A stretch of 64,000 nt of DNA from Clostridiales bacterium UBA1206 (lineage in GTDB: Bacteria; Bacillota; Clostridia; Oscillospirales; CAG-382): assembly GCA_002310055.1 (NCBI GenBank), contig DBXS01000020.1:92047-156046 (forward strand), given 5' to 3'. Made by a program: the position numbers and the translations under genes. Below are positions 1 through 9,663 of the stretch, in pieces. How positions within the stretch are numbered: position 1 is the first letter of the stretch; each line of letters begins with the position of its first letter. The notes beneath the pieces are model-generated. The model had not been told where the DNA came from and did not search any database. It saw only the letters and a program-made list of their open reading frames with translations.

Positions 1-1
1 C

Positions 2-910
2 GAAGGGCTGCTGGGGCTTGACGATACCGTAACAACCGGCGAAGCGGCTGCGAAAATGGGCGGGAGCCAGATATATCTCGAAGCCGGCGAGCGCTTTTCG
101 GTGCGCGACCTTCTCAAGGCGCTCGTGGTCGTTTCGGCAAACGACGCCGCGGTGGCGTTCGCCGAACATCTGGCGGGCAGCGAGGAATCGTTCGTCGCAA
201 TGATGAACGACCGCGCTGAAGAGCTGGGCATGCAAAACACGGTGTTCAGGAACTGTCACGGGCTCAACGAGGAAGGGCATTTTTCCTCGGCGCTCGACGT
301 GGCGCTGATGACCCGCGAACTGCTCAAGCATAAATTCATACTGGAATTCACCACTATCTGGACGGATACCGTGCGCAACGGCTCGTTCGGGCTCGCCAAC
401 ACCAACAAGCTCATACGCTTTTACAACGGCGCGAACGGAATGAAGACCGGTTTCACCGATCTCGCCAAATACTGCCTTTCCGGCACCGCCGAACGCGACG
501 GGATGCAGCTCATCGCCGTGATAATCGGCGCCGAAACCAGCGACATTCGCTTTGCTTCGGCAAAAAAGCTGCTTGATTACGGTTTTGCAAACTACGCGGT
601 TACCGTGCCGCAAAAGCAAGAGCTCGGCCCGTTCCCCGTATCGGGAGGATACAACGGCTTTGTTAAAGTCGATTACGCGCCGCCTTCGGTGCTCGTTTCA
701 AAGGGAAAAGCCGCGTCGCTCACGTCGTCGTATTCGGTGCCCGAACTCAAAGCGCCCGTCAAAGAAGGCGACGTGGTGGGCAGCGTGGATTATTACATAG
801 ACGGCGAACACGTCGCGCGCGCGGACGTCTGCGCCCTTACCGGCGACAAAGAAATGACGTTTTTCGACGAATTCTTCCGCATTCTGCGCTCGGCGCTTTC
901 GTTTTACTGA
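2..910 (+). CDS. D-alanyl-D-alanine carboxypeptidase (DacF/PBP5-like), 5' truncated by window edge
   Basis: The open frame enters from the left edge and ends at TGA 908-910, so the start and the SxxK nucleophile motif lie outside. What is seen is the second and third motifs of a serine low-molecular-weight penicillin-binding protein: SAN within VVSANDAAVA and KTG within NGMKTGFTD. A C-terminal part (from about base 590) fits the beta-rich PBP5_C domain. The last residues are hydrophobic and aromatic, as in the membrane-anchoring tail of this family. Such enzymes trim the terminal D-Ala from peptidoglycan pentapeptides outside the membrane; in Clostridia several paralogues act in growth or in spore cortex formation, and which one this is cannot be told. 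pgi follows after 41 bases. Confidence 0.93.
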   Translation, partial: EGLLGLDDTVTTGEAAAKMGGSQIYLEAGERFSVRDLLKALVVVSANDAAVAFAEHLAGSEESFVAMMNDRAEELGMQNTVFRNCHGLNEEGHFSSALDVALMTRELLKHKFILEFTTIWTDTVRNGSFGLANTNKLIRFYNGANGMKTGFTDLAKYCLSGTAERDGMQLIAVIIGAETSDIRFASAKKLLDYGFANYAVTVPQKQELGPFPVSGGYNGFVKVDYAPPSVLVSKGKAASLTSSYSVPELKAPVKEGDVVGSVDYYIDGEHVARADVCALTGDKEMTFFDEFFRILRSALSFY

Positions 911-951
911 AAAAGAATATAAAACAACAAAATAAAAAGGGAAGTAAAAAA

Positions 952-2280
<1,329 letters not shown>

Positions 2281-2301
2281 GAAATAAAACAAAAAAAGAA
2301 T

Positions 2302-2333
2302 GCGGCGGAGCGTTTTATGCGCTCCGCCGCTTT
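2302..2333 (+). terminator. intrinsic terminator after pgi
   Basis: An 11-bp perfect GC-rich stem (2302-2312 with 2320-2330), a 7-base AT-rich loop and a short T run. Confidence 0.85.
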
Positions 2334-2419
2334 GTAAAGGGACATTTCGTTACATCCGCGCCGGGCGGAGGGCGTTAAAAATAAAAGCGGCAAAACGCGT
2401 TAAAAAGCCAAATTTGCTA

Positions 2420-2448
2420 TTGCAAAAAGCGGCGGGGTATAGTACAAT
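2420..2448 (+). promoter_or_regulatory. sigma-A promoter for the 2498 gene
   Basis: TTGCAA at 2420-2425, a 17-base spacer, and TACAAT at 2443-2448. It is about 50 bases upstream of the ATG at 2498. Confidence 0.6.
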
Positions 2449-2497
2449 ATAATTGCCCCGCAAGGGAGCGCATTTGTTAAAACGGAAGGTGGTCAAA

Positions 2498-2920
2498 ATG
2501 ATACGTTTGATAGTGGGGGCCAAAGGAGCCGGCAAAACCAAACGCCTTATAGAAGAGGCTAACGCGGCGGGACTTGCGAGCAAGGGCAGCGTTATCTGCA
2601 TAGAATACGGCAGAAAACTTTCGTACGAGCTCAAGCCGCAGGTGCGGCTCATAGACGCCAAGGCGTACGGTGTTTCGGACGCGTATGAATTTTACGGTTT
2701 TGCGTGCGGCGTGCTCGCCGGCAATTACGACGTGACCGATCTTTTCATAGATTCGGCGCTCAAGATATGCGGCGGCGATACGGCTTCCTTTGCGGAATTC
2801 ATGTTCAGAATAGAAAAGATAATAGAAGAAAGAAATATAAACTGTCTCGTAACGGCGTCCGCGTTTGCGGATTCGCTGCCCGCGGGACTTGAAAGGTTTT
2901 TGGAAAACGGAGAACGGTGA
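2498..2920 (+). CDS. small P-loop ATP-binding protein of unknown function
   Basis: A 140-residue cytosolic protein opening with a Walker A motif, GAKGAGKT, at residues 6-13, followed by a short alpha/beta body ending in a helical EKIIEERNIN segment. ATG 2498 is chosen because ggaaggtgg lies 6 bases before it; an in-frame ATG at 2453 would sit close to the predicted transcription start. It overlaps the start of the next membrane protein, suggesting co-translation. Small P-loop proteins of this kind occur in Clostridia without assigned function, so nucleotide binding is the only safe inference. Confidence 0.75.
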   Translation: MIRLIVGAKGAGKTKRLIEEANAAGLASKGSVICIEYGRKLSYELKPQVRLIDAKAYGVSDAYEFYGFACGVLAGNYDVTDLFIDSALKICGGDTASFAEFMFRIEKIIEERNINCLVTASAFADSLPAGLERFLENGER

Positions 2921-3318
2921 TGGCGATGTTCAAAAAGATAGCGTTCACGGCGTGCAGCTTCTTTTCCGTTGCGGCGCTCGTGTATACCGGCGCGCTCGCA
3001 ATAGCCATGGGCGGACGTTCCGCCGCCGGCGCGTACGGGCTGCTTTTTAAAAACGTGGCGGTGCTGTTCGTCTATTCGTGGGCGATGGGCGCGCTCGAAA
3101 CGGTGTTCACGCTTAAGATCTCCGCCGCGGCAAAGCGCGTCATCCACGCGCTGGCGCTTTACGCGTGCACGCTCGCGGCGGGGCTCATTATGGCCGACCC
3201 CGGCAAGGACGCCCGCCAGATAGTGCTTTTCATTTTTATACTCACGCTCGTTTATACCGTTCTTTATACCGCGACCGTGCTCGTTATGCGCATAATCAAA
3301 AAAGCCCGCGGCGAATGA
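2920..3318 (+). CDS. small integral membrane protein, about four TM helices
   Basis: The product is about 132 residues and strongly hydrophobic, with four likely membrane helices (about 7-27, 43-62, 74-93 and 102-123) and basic ends. The ATG at 2920 overlaps the stop of the P-loop gene (TGATG) and has GGAG 7 bases upstream; a GTG at 2917 is an alternative. I do not recognise the family. Tight coupling to the P-loop protein suggests the two form a small operon, possibly a membrane component with its nucleotide-binding partner, which is inference only. Confidence 0.75.
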   Translation: MAMFKKIAFTACSFFSVAALVYTGALAIAMGGRSAAGAYGLLFKNVAVLFVYSWAMGALETVFTLKISAAAKRVIHALALYACTLAAGLIMADPGKDARQIVLFIFILTLVYTVLYTATVLVMRIIKKARGE

Positions 3319-3338
3319 CAAAGACCGAATACAACAAG

Positions 3339-3367
3339 ACCGCCGGATCATTTCCGGCGGTTTTTTT
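3339..3367 (+). terminator. intrinsic terminator after the P-loop/membrane protein pair
   Basis: A 9-bp stem (3339-3347 with 3353-3361) runs directly into a T tract. It also lies just beyond the converging end of the leucine-rich repeat gene. Confidence 0.85.
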
Positions 3368-3370
3368 CGT

Positions 3371-5806
3371 TTATTCTTTATCAAGATATATTATCTCGGG
3401 CGGTTCGGGTATGTTTGCAAAAACGTCTTCGGCGAACACGGTGCCGCTGTAAGCGTAGACCCTCTTGAGCGACGTGCAATTCATAAACGCCTGCCTGCCC
3501 ACGCTTTCCACGCTGCGCGGCAGCGTTATCTCTTCAAGCAAAGCACACCCCCAGAACGCCCTTTCTCCAACGGTCTTCACGCCTTCTTCAAGTATCACGC
3601 TCTTAAGCTCTGCGCAGTTGCGGAACGCGCCCGCGCCCACGGTCTCAACCGCCGCGGGTACGCGTATTTCGGCGATATCACGCCGCGCAAAAGCGTCGCC
3701 GAGCTGTTTTACGCTTCCGTCCGACGGAATGACCGCCCCGGCGCAGACTTCTATCAGTTCAGCCGCGGATTTATCTATAAGGCAGCCGTTCACGACGGCG
3801 TACTTTTTATTTTCGGAGTGTACTTCTATCACCCGCAGAGATGTTGATATGATGTTTGGGAGCGTCTCGAGCGATCTGCCGATATAAAGCTCGGTCAAAC
3901 CGTTCAATCTGATCGCGCCCGAGCCCAGATATTTAAGACTGTCGGGTGTGACGAGCTTTTCGGGTGCCCATAAATCAAAGGCGAAAGCGCCTATGCGTTC
4001 GGTCTTTCCGGGCAGTTCCACGTTCATAAGCGGACAGTTATTAAAAGCGAAAGATTCTATCTCTGCGGCGCATTCACGGTCGAATACCACGTCCGTCAGC
4101 ATATCGCAGGCCATAAACGCCTCTTCCCCTATGTATTCAAGCCCCGCGGGGAAACTCACGCTCACAAGCCAATTACAGTGGAAGAACGCTTCGCGTTCTA
4201 TATATTTCACCGTATCCGGAACGATCAGACGCGTTATTTTGCGGTTTCCCTGAAACGCGTTCTCGCCTATCCGTTCAACGCTTCCGTCGGACGGTATGTG
4301 ATCGCAGCAGCTGTATATAAGTTTCTTTTCGGCGATTTCAATAATGCAGTTTTCCTTTATCGAATAAACGCCGTTGCCGCCGTTTTCCATCGTCACGCTT
4401 TCCAAAGGGCAGGCGTTAAAACACCCCGTATCTATTTTCGTCAAGCTTGCGGGCAGCTCCGCTTTTTCCAATTTAGTACCCGCAAAAGCGTATTTCCCAA
4501 GCTCGCGCACGCTGCTCGGCAGATCCAGCGTTGCGAGCGAAGTATTGCTGAACGCCATATCGCCTATCCGCGTCTCTTTTCCGTTGAACGTCACGCTTTC
4601 CAGATCACGGCATTCGTAAAAAGCGTAGTCCTTTATCTCGGTTATCCCGTCCGGAATCGTTATATGCGTCAGCCGGTTGCCGTCCGCGTCATAAAACTGC
4701 GCCTTCCCGTAAGGCCTGAACGGGGTCGAACCGCTGTCCGCAAAATCTATCTTCAGCCATGATTCAAGGTCTTCTATAACGACTTTTTTCGGCTGACTTG
4801 CAAAAGCGCTCGCGCCTATAGATTCGATACAGGCGGGAATAAATATCTCTTCTGGTTGATGATACGTATAAGCAAAGGCGTATTCGTCTATCTTCGTTAC
4901 GCTGCCGTCGCGCGGGATCGAATATCCAGAGCAGCCGAACACCAGCGTTTTCGTCTTTACGTTTACAAGGCAGTTCTCTATCATTGCAAACGTCTCGTTT
5001 GCTTCGTCTACTTCCAGCATCAGATCTCCGCCGCCGCCCATGAAAGAACTTCCGGTCAGCTCACTGACGCTCGCGGGGATGAACAGGGTATAGTTATTGG
5101 TTCTAAGCGCGCAATCTCCTATCTTCGTTACGCTGCCGTCGTCGGGGATCACGCAGCCCGCGAGCGAATGGACAAGCTCGCCCGTCCGCAGGTCCACAAG
5201 ACATCTGTTTGAATATTTGTAATAAGGGTTCCCTTCGCCCGTCACAATATCGCAGCTGCACAGCTGCAGAAACCGCTGCGACAGGTAATTCACCGTATCC
5301 GGCAGATAAAGCCCGGACGCGTGCCACCCGATCACGCCGTCCGTGTCCAGCGCGGTGACCGGCAGACTGTTCGCTTCTTCCGGCAGCTCCAGACGATCTG
5401 TATTCCTAGGCGTGTCCATTTCTAACACGGTGCAGCCGGCGTCGTCGTTTTCAAAATACAAAAGCGTCATATTCTCGCCGAACTCATATTCCCACAAAGG
5501 ACGGACGTCCGTTTCGGCGCCGCAATCGTTGCAGATCTGCGTCACCACTCCCGCCGCGCCTTCGGGGATCCTGTCGTCATCCGACCGGCGTACTGCCCGG
5601 CGGGTATTTTCGTGCGCGCAATCGTTTTCCGCAACGCTTTCTTCAGTACTGCTTTCTTCCGCGCCGCTTTTGTCGGTTTCCGAAAAATTCGCCTGCGCGC
5701 TTTCGTCTTCCGGCTCGTCCGAACGGTGCAGAAGGAAAAGCACCGAGCCCAGCGTGAGCGCGGGGATGAGTATGAGCGCTGCGATGAGTATCGCTGTCTT
5801 TTTCAT
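3371..5806 (-). CDS. BspA-type leucine-rich repeat surface protein
   Basis: An 811-residue exported protein. The N-terminus is a single hydrophobic segment, MKKTAILIAALILIPALTL, with no lipobox Cys, so it is either a signal peptide or an anchor. A Ser/Glu-rich linker follows, then many LRR_5 (BspA/TpLRR) repeats of the type IPDGITEIKDYAF. A larger module recurs about four times: a NCLI.../TKTL segment followed by IPxDGSVxxIGxxAF. Such proteins are cell-surface adhesins or interaction scaffolds. ATG 5806 is chosen because the sigma-A promoter at 5868-5896 predicts transcription beginning near 5862, which excludes longer starts. Confidence 0.85.
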   Translation of the reverse strand: MKKTAILIAALILIPALTLGSVLFLLHRSDEPEDESAQANFSETDKSGAEESSTEESVAENDCAHENTRRAVRRSDDDRIPEGAAGVVTQICNDCGAETDVRPLWEYEFGENMTLLYFENDDAGCTVLEMDTPRNTDRLELPEEANSLPVTALDTDGVIGWHASGLYLPDTVNYLSQRFLQLCSCDIVTGEGNPYYKYSNRCLVDLRTGELVHSLAGCVIPDDGSVTKIGDCALRTNNYTLFIPASVSELTGSSFMGGGGDLMLEVDEANETFAMIENCLVNVKTKTLVFGCSGYSIPRDGSVTKIDEYAFAYTYHQPEEIFIPACIESIGASAFASQPKKVVIEDLESWLKIDFADSGSTPFRPYGKAQFYDADGNRLTHITIPDGITEIKDYAFYECRDLESVTFNGKETRIGDMAFSNTSLATLDLPSSVRELGKYAFAGTKLEKAELPASLTKIDTGCFNACPLESVTMENGGNGVYSIKENCIIEIAEKKLIYSCCDHIPSDGSVERIGENAFQGNRKITRLIVPDTVKYIEREAFFHCNWLVSVSFPAGLEYIGEEAFMACDMLTDVVFDRECAAEIESFAFNNCPLMNVELPGKTERIGAFAFDLWAPEKLVTPDSLKYLGSGAIRLNGLTELYIGRSLETLPNIISTSLRVIEVHSENKKYAVVNGCLIDKSAAELIEVCAGAVIPSDGSVKQLGDAFARRDIAEIRVPAAVETVGAGAFRNCAELKSVILEEGVKTVGERAFWGCALLEEITLPRSVESVGRQAFMNCTSLKRVYAYSGTVFAEDVFANIPEPPEIIYLDKE

Positions 5807-5867
5807 ATTTTGCCGTTTCCTTTCCTTACCTGCGGCGGACGTTGCGCGCGGCGGTATCTTTTTATTC

Positions 5868-5896
5868 ATTATAGCATACGCATCGCGCGATTTCAA
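5868..5896 (-). promoter_or_regulatory. sigma-A promoter for the leucine-rich repeat gene
   Basis: On the minus strand: TTGAAA (5891-5896), 17 bases, TATAAT (5868-5873). Confidence 0.75.
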
Positions 5897-5916
5897 GAGC
5901 CCGCCGCATTCCGCGG

Positions 5917-5945
5917 TTGACAAAACGCGCCCGTTGTGGTATATT
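5917..5945 (+). promoter_or_regulatory. sigma-A promoter for the histidine phosphatase gene
   Basis: TTGACA at 5917-5922, 17 bases, TATATT at 5940-5945. It diverges from the leucine-rich repeat promoter, with the two -35 boxes 20 bases apart. Confidence 0.8.
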
Positions 5946-5970
5946 CTATTGCAGAAACGGAGGAAGGTCA

Positions 5971-6615
5971 ATGATACTTCACATCATCCGCCACGCGGAC
6001 CCCGACTATCCCAACAACACCATAACCGAATTCGGCAAGCAGGAGGCCGAGGCGCTCGCGGTCTATATGAAAAGCGTACCTTTGGATAAAATATACACGT
6101 CGCCCCTGGGCAGGGCAATAGACACCGCGCTTCCCACCTGCCGCGAAAAAGGTCTGGAATACACCGTGCTGCCATGGACCGCCGAGAGCATGGACTATAT
6201 GCGCCCCTGCGATATGCCGGGCAACTGCTCTTATACCTTTACGCTCACCGAAGGCGTGCGCGATTTCACCGACCTCACCAGCGAAAGCCGCAACGGGTCC
6301 ATAGAGCTGCTCGTGCAGAATTCCGACGCGTTCCTCACGTCGCTGGGGTTCGAGCGCTGCGGCGCGCGCTACAAAGTGCTGCGCAAGAACGACGAACACG
6401 TGGCGGTCTTCTGCCACGGCGGCTTCGGCGGAGCGTGGATATCGCATCTGCTGCTCAGGCCCGCCGAGCTCAGTTGGCTGGATATCCGCCTGCAGACCAC
6501 GGGCATAACCACGTTCGAATTCAGCAGCGCCGGCGAATACGCTTTCCCCGTGCTGCGTCAGCTCGGCGCCATACCGCACATACTGCTCGCGGGGCTGAGG
6601 ATAAATAACAGATAA
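5971..6615 (+). CDS. histidine phosphatase family protein (phosphoglycerate mutase-like)
   Basis: A 214-residue cytosolic enzyme of the branch-1 histidine phosphatase superfamily. The N-terminal catalytic motif reads HIIRHADPD (RHA in place of the common RHG). A second basic motif, TSPLGRAIDTA, is near residue 47, and the late catalytic His lies in VAVFCHGGFG. Between these is an insert with several Trp/Tyr/Met residues that may shape the substrate pocket. The substrate (sugar phosphate or other phosphomonoester) cannot be set. ATG 5971 has ggaggaagg 4 bases upstream. Confidence 0.88.
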   Translation: MILHIIRHADPDYPNNTITEFGKQEAEALAVYMKSVPLDKIYTSPLGRAIDTALPTCREKGLEYTVLPWTAESMDYMRPCDMPGNCSYTFTLTEGVRDFTDLTSESRNGSIELLVQNSDAFLTSLGFERCGARYKVLRKNDEHVAVFCHGGFGGAWISHLLLRPAELSWLDIRLQTTGITTFEFSSAGEYAFPVLRQLGAIPHILLAGLRINNR

Positions 6616-6653
6616 TTGCAAATTGCAAGTTGCAAATTGCAAGTTGCAAATTG
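6616..6653. repeat. 14-bp tandem repeat (2.7 copies) after the phosphatase gene
   Basis: Two exact copies of ttgcaaattgcaag (6616-6629, 6630-6643) and a partial third, built from a near 7-base subunit. It begins immediately after the stop codon of the phosphatase gene and is non-coding. Confidence 0.85.
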
Positions 6654-6665
6654 AAAATTAAGGAA

Positions 6666-6703
6666 ATCTCCCGGGAAAACCACGTTTTTCCGGGAGATGT
6701 TTT
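6666..6703. terminator. intrinsic terminator between converging genes
   Basis: The stem atctcccgg (from 6666) pairs with ccgggagat (to 6698), extended by A:T pairs and flanked by T-rich sequence. It sits between the converging phosphatase and pseudouridine synthase genes. Confidence 0.7.
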
Positions 6704-6713
6704 GATATCCGGG

Positions 6714-7673
6714 TCATTTGAACAAGTTCACGAAATCGGGTTCGGGGGAGGTGACCTCTTCTCCGTCGAGGTACGAAAGCAGCGGGAAATCGGCGGCGTC
6801 TTTCAGCTCGAACCGCAGCGAATACGAACACAGCGCCTGCGAGGAATAGCCCATCTTGCGGTCTTCCTTGTTCACGGCGTACTTGCCGTCGCCGAGCAGC
6901 GGATGTCCTGCGTGCGCCAGCTGCGCGCGGATCTGGTGGGTGCGCCCGGTCAGAAGTTCCACGCGGAGCAGCGAAAGGTCTTTTTTCTTATCGTACGATA
7001 TGACTTCGTACCGCGTGACCGCGGTCACCGCGCTTTTGAACGGCTTGTCGCGCACCGTGACCATGTTCTTTTCGGGATCTTTCTGCAAATACGATTTTAT
7101 CTCGCCCGCGCGCTTTTCCATTGCGCCGTGGCAGACGGCGAGATAGATCTTGCGCACCTCGCGGCGGCGGATGATCTCGTTCATCTCGCGCAGCGCGCCG
7201 CCGGTCTTGGCTGCGATGACCAGCCCTTCCGTATTGCGGTCTATGCGGTTGCAAAGCGCCGGCGCAAAAGAATTCTCGCGCTCGGGGGAATATTCGCCTT
7301 TGTTCCAAAGGTACGCCTTTACGCGGTCTATCAGCGTGTCGGCGTCGTCGGGCGATTCGGAATGGCACAACAGCCCCTTGGGCTTGCGGATTATAAGCAC
7401 GTTTGCGTCTTCAAAGCGCACGTCGGGCGGCGTCTTTACGCGCTTGAACGAATCTTCGCTCCGCTGCGTTAAAAACTCCTCGGGCACGAACAGCGCGACG
7501 GTATCGCCACGGCAAAGTATATCGTTTTCCTTCGCGCGCTTTCCGTTGACTTTTACGCGCTTTGTGCGTATGTATTTGTACATGAGCGAAGCGGGGATCG
7601 CGGGCATGGTTTTTGCAAGGAATTTGTCCAGCCGTTTGCCTGCGTCGTTGGCGTTTACGGTAATCTCTTTCAT
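6714..7673 (-). CDS. RluC/RluD-type 23S rRNA pseudouridine synthase
   Basis: A 319-residue enzyme that isomerises specific uridines in large-subunit rRNA. An S4-like RNA-binding domain lies at about residues 1-80 (LDKFLAKTMP, VKVNGKRAKEND). The catalytic RluA-family domain follows with NRIDRNTEGLVIAAKT, carrying the catalytic Asp of the HRLDxxTSG-type motif, then LLTGRTHQIRAQLAHAGHPLLGD. The start at 7673 is preceded by aaggtg and removes 49 implausible upstream residues. The exact target uridines cannot be assigned. Confidence 0.93.
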   Translation of the reverse strand: MKEITVNANDAGKRLDKFLAKTMPAIPASLMYKYIRTKRVKVNGKRAKENDILCRGDTVALFVPEEFLTQRSEDSFKRVKTPPDVRFEDANVLIIRKPKGLLCHSESPDDADTLIDRVKAYLWNKGEYSPERENSFAPALCNRIDRNTEGLVIAAKTGGALREMNEIIRRREVRKIYLAVCHGAMEKRAGEIKSYLQKDPEKNMVTVRDKPFKSAVTAVTRYEVISYDKKKDLSLLRVELLTGRTHQIRAQLAHAGHPLLGDGKYAVNKEDRKMGYSSQALCSYSLRFELKDAADFPLLSYLDGEEVTSPEPDFVNLFK

Positions 7674-7762
7674 TTGCTTTTTCACCTTATTCGGGATTTT
7701 ACCACATTTCCGCCGCCGTGGCAACAGAAAAATCGCACAAGGCGCCATTATTTTTTCGCTTT

Positions 7763-7804
7763 GTTGCGTGCGCAACGGAAAATGCCGCCGTATATGCGTA
7801 TAAT
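7763..7804 (+). promoter_or_regulatory. probable promoter with palindromic operator-like site before the ABC importer
   Basis: TATAAT at 7799-7804 is a clear -10 box, but there is no good -35 at 17 bases. A palindrome GTTGCG-TG-CGCAAC at 7763-7776 takes the place of the -35 region, which suggests a regulator-dependent promoter. The operator role is inferred. Confidence 0.4.
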
Positions 7805-7844
7805 AACCGTACTGAAACAAATGAAAAAAGAGAGGTAATGTAAA

Positions 7845-8879
7845 ATGAAAAAAATTCTTGCGCTGCTTGTTGCAGCTGCGATGATATTCGCGCTCGGCGC
7901 CTGCGGAAAAACCGGGACCGAAGAAAGCTCCGCGGTCTCCGGACCCGTTTCCGAGCCGGCATCCGAACCCGTTTCCGAGCCGGCGTGCGAAGCCGTGGCC
8001 GTGCGGGTAGCGTCGCTCAAAGGGCCCACGTCCATGGGACTTGTGAAATTTATGGATCAGAGCGCCGAAGGCGGCTTTGTGAACGCTTACGAATTCACCG
8101 TGGCGGGAAGCGCCGACGAGATCACGCCCAAATTCATACAGGGCGAATTCGATATAGTCTCGGTCCCCGCGAATTTAGCTTCGGTTTTGTGGAACCGCAC
8201 CGAAGGCAAGGTCAAAGTGCTTGCGGTCAACACGCTCGGCGTGCTGTATATCCTGGGCAAAAACGTTCAGATAAATTCGGTCGAAGACCTGCGCGGCAAG
8301 ACGATCTACGCCACCGGCAAGGGCTCGACTCCCGAATACGGGCTCAAAAAGATACTCGAACAAAACGGGCTCGACCCCGATACCGACGTCACGATAGAAT
8401 GGAAATCCCAGCCCGACGAGGTGCTGCCTCTGCTCAAGACTTCCGAATCTGCGGTCGCGATGCTGCCGCAGCCTTACGTCGTGGCGGCGATGACCAACGT
8501 CGAAGGGCTCGAGATCAAGCTGAGTCTGAACGACGAATGGAACAGATTCCCCGAAAACGGCGCGTTCATCACCAGCGTCATCGCCGTGCGCGCGGAATTC
8601 GCCGCCGAACACCCCGAAGCGGTCGCCGAATTTATGGCGGCGGCGGAAGCAAGCTGCAATTTCGCCGTGACGAACGTCGAAGAGACCGCTCCGCTCGTGG
8701 AACAGTACGTGGGCATAAAGACGGGCGTGGCAAAGCAGGCGCTGCCCAAATGCAACATCACTTTCATTTCCGGCGCGCAGATGAAAGAGGCGCTTTCGGC
8801 GTATCTCGGCGTGCTTTTCGGCTATGAACCCAAATCGGTGGGCGGCGCGCTCCCCGACGGCGGATTCTATTATGAATGA
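7845..8879 (+). CDS. ABC transporter substrate-binding lipoprotein (NitT/TauT/SsuA, NMT1-like)
   Basis: A 344-residue lipoprotein with signal peptide MKKILALLVAAAMIFALGAC and lipobox LGAC, then a Ser/Glu/Pro linker. The body matches the SsuA/THI5/NMT1-like fold: an early RVASLKGPTSMG strand-loop, KFIQGEFDIVSVPANLASVLW, EDLRGKTIYATGKGSTPEYG, and AMLPQPYV in the second lobe. Such receptors capture sulfonates, nitrate, bicarbonate or thiamine precursors outside the membrane. No TPP riboswitch is visible upstream, so a thiamine role is not supported. It is the first gene of a three-gene importer operon; the coding region overlaps the permease start by 8 bases. Confidence 0.93.
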   Translation: MKKILALLVAAAMIFALGACGKTGTEESSAVSGPVSEPASEPVSEPACEAVAVRVASLKGPTSMGLVKFMDQSAEGGFVNAYEFTVAGSADEITPKFIQGEFDIVSVPANLASVLWNRTEGKVKVLAVNTLGVLYILGKNVQINSVEDLRGKTIYATGKGSTPEYGLKKILEQNGLDPDTDVTIEWKSQPDEVLPLLKTSESAVAMLPQPYVVAAMTNVEGLEIKLSLNDEWNRFPENGAFITSVIAVRAEFAAEHPEAVAEFMAAAEASCNFAVTNVEETAPLVEQYVGIKTGVAKQALPKCNITFISGAQMKEALSAYLGVLFGYEPKSVGGALPDGGFYYE

Positions 8880-9663
8880 TATCAAAGAAAACGCAAAGAC
8901 TAAAAAAATAAATATAAAAAACGTCTCGCTCCGCATCGCCGGAGCTTTGGCGTTTTTGGCGGTATGGCAGGTATTCCCGCTTTTTATAGGCGATACCTCC
9001 ATACTCCTCGCCACGCCGCTTCAGGTCGCAGGCCGGCTGTTCGAGCTCGTCCCGCAGGCGGGTTTCATGGGGCGCGTGTGGTTCAGCTTTGCGCGGATCG
9101 CCGCGGGGTTCGGGCTGGCGTTCGTATGCGGCGTATCGCTCGCCTCGCTGGCGGCGCGCTATAAGACCGCGGAAGCGCTTATAAAGCCGTATATGACCGT
9201 GGCGAAGACCGTGCCGGTGGCGTCGTTCATCGTGCTGGCGCTGATATGGCTTTCGTCGTCGTCGCTTTCGGTGTTCATATCGTTTTTGATGGTGCTGCCC
9301 ATAATCTACACCAACGTGCTCCAGGGCGTGCGGAGCGCCGACGCAAAACTGCTCGAAACGGCGGATCTCTTCAAAGTCCCCGCCTCGCGCCGCGTAAGGT
9401 ATATCTACATCCCCGCCGCGTTCCCGTATCTCATATCCGGCTCGCGCGTGGGGCTCGGGATGGCGTGGAAGGCGGGGGTCGCCGCCGAAGTCATTTCCAT
9501 CGCCACGGGGTCGATCGGCGAACAGCTGTATTTTTCAAAAGTTTATCTCGATTCCGCAGAACTGTTGGCGTGGACCGTGGTGGTCGTGCTGCTTTCGCTC
9601 GCGTTCGAAAAACTCACGCTGTTTCTGCTTTCGCTCGCGTTCAAGGGGGTGAAAAAGCTGTGA
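8872..9663 (+). CDS. ABC transporter permease (SsuC/TauC-like)
   Basis: A 263-residue membrane protein of the BPD inner-membrane family. It has a cytosolic N-terminus, a first helix near residues 19-36 (AGALAFLAVWQVFPLF), and further helices across the centre. The cytosolic coupling motif for the ATPase, of EAA type, is ETADLFKVPASRRVRYIYIP with GSRVGLGMAWKAGVAAE after it. ATG 8872 overlaps the receptor gene by 8 bases, indicating translational coupling. The 3' end overlaps the GTG start of the ATPase gene. Confidence 0.93.
   Translation: MNDIKENAKTKKINIKNVSLRIAGALAFLAVWQVFPLFIGDTSILLATPLQVAGRLFELVPQAGFMGRVWFSFARIAAGFGLAFVCGVSLASLAARYKTAEALIKPYMTVAKTVPVASFIVLALIWLSSSSLSVFISFLMVLPIIYTNVLQGVRSADAKLLETADLFKVPASRRVRYIYIPAAFPYLISGSRVGLGMAWKAGVAAEVISIATGSIGEQLYFSKVYLDSAELLAWTVVVVLLSLAFEKLTLFLLSLAFKGVKKL

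Noticed and set aside
7674..7844. TPP riboswitch before the SsuA/THI5-like importer
   Set aside because: The leader is short and lacks the conserved thi-box bases; no thiamine genes are adjacent.
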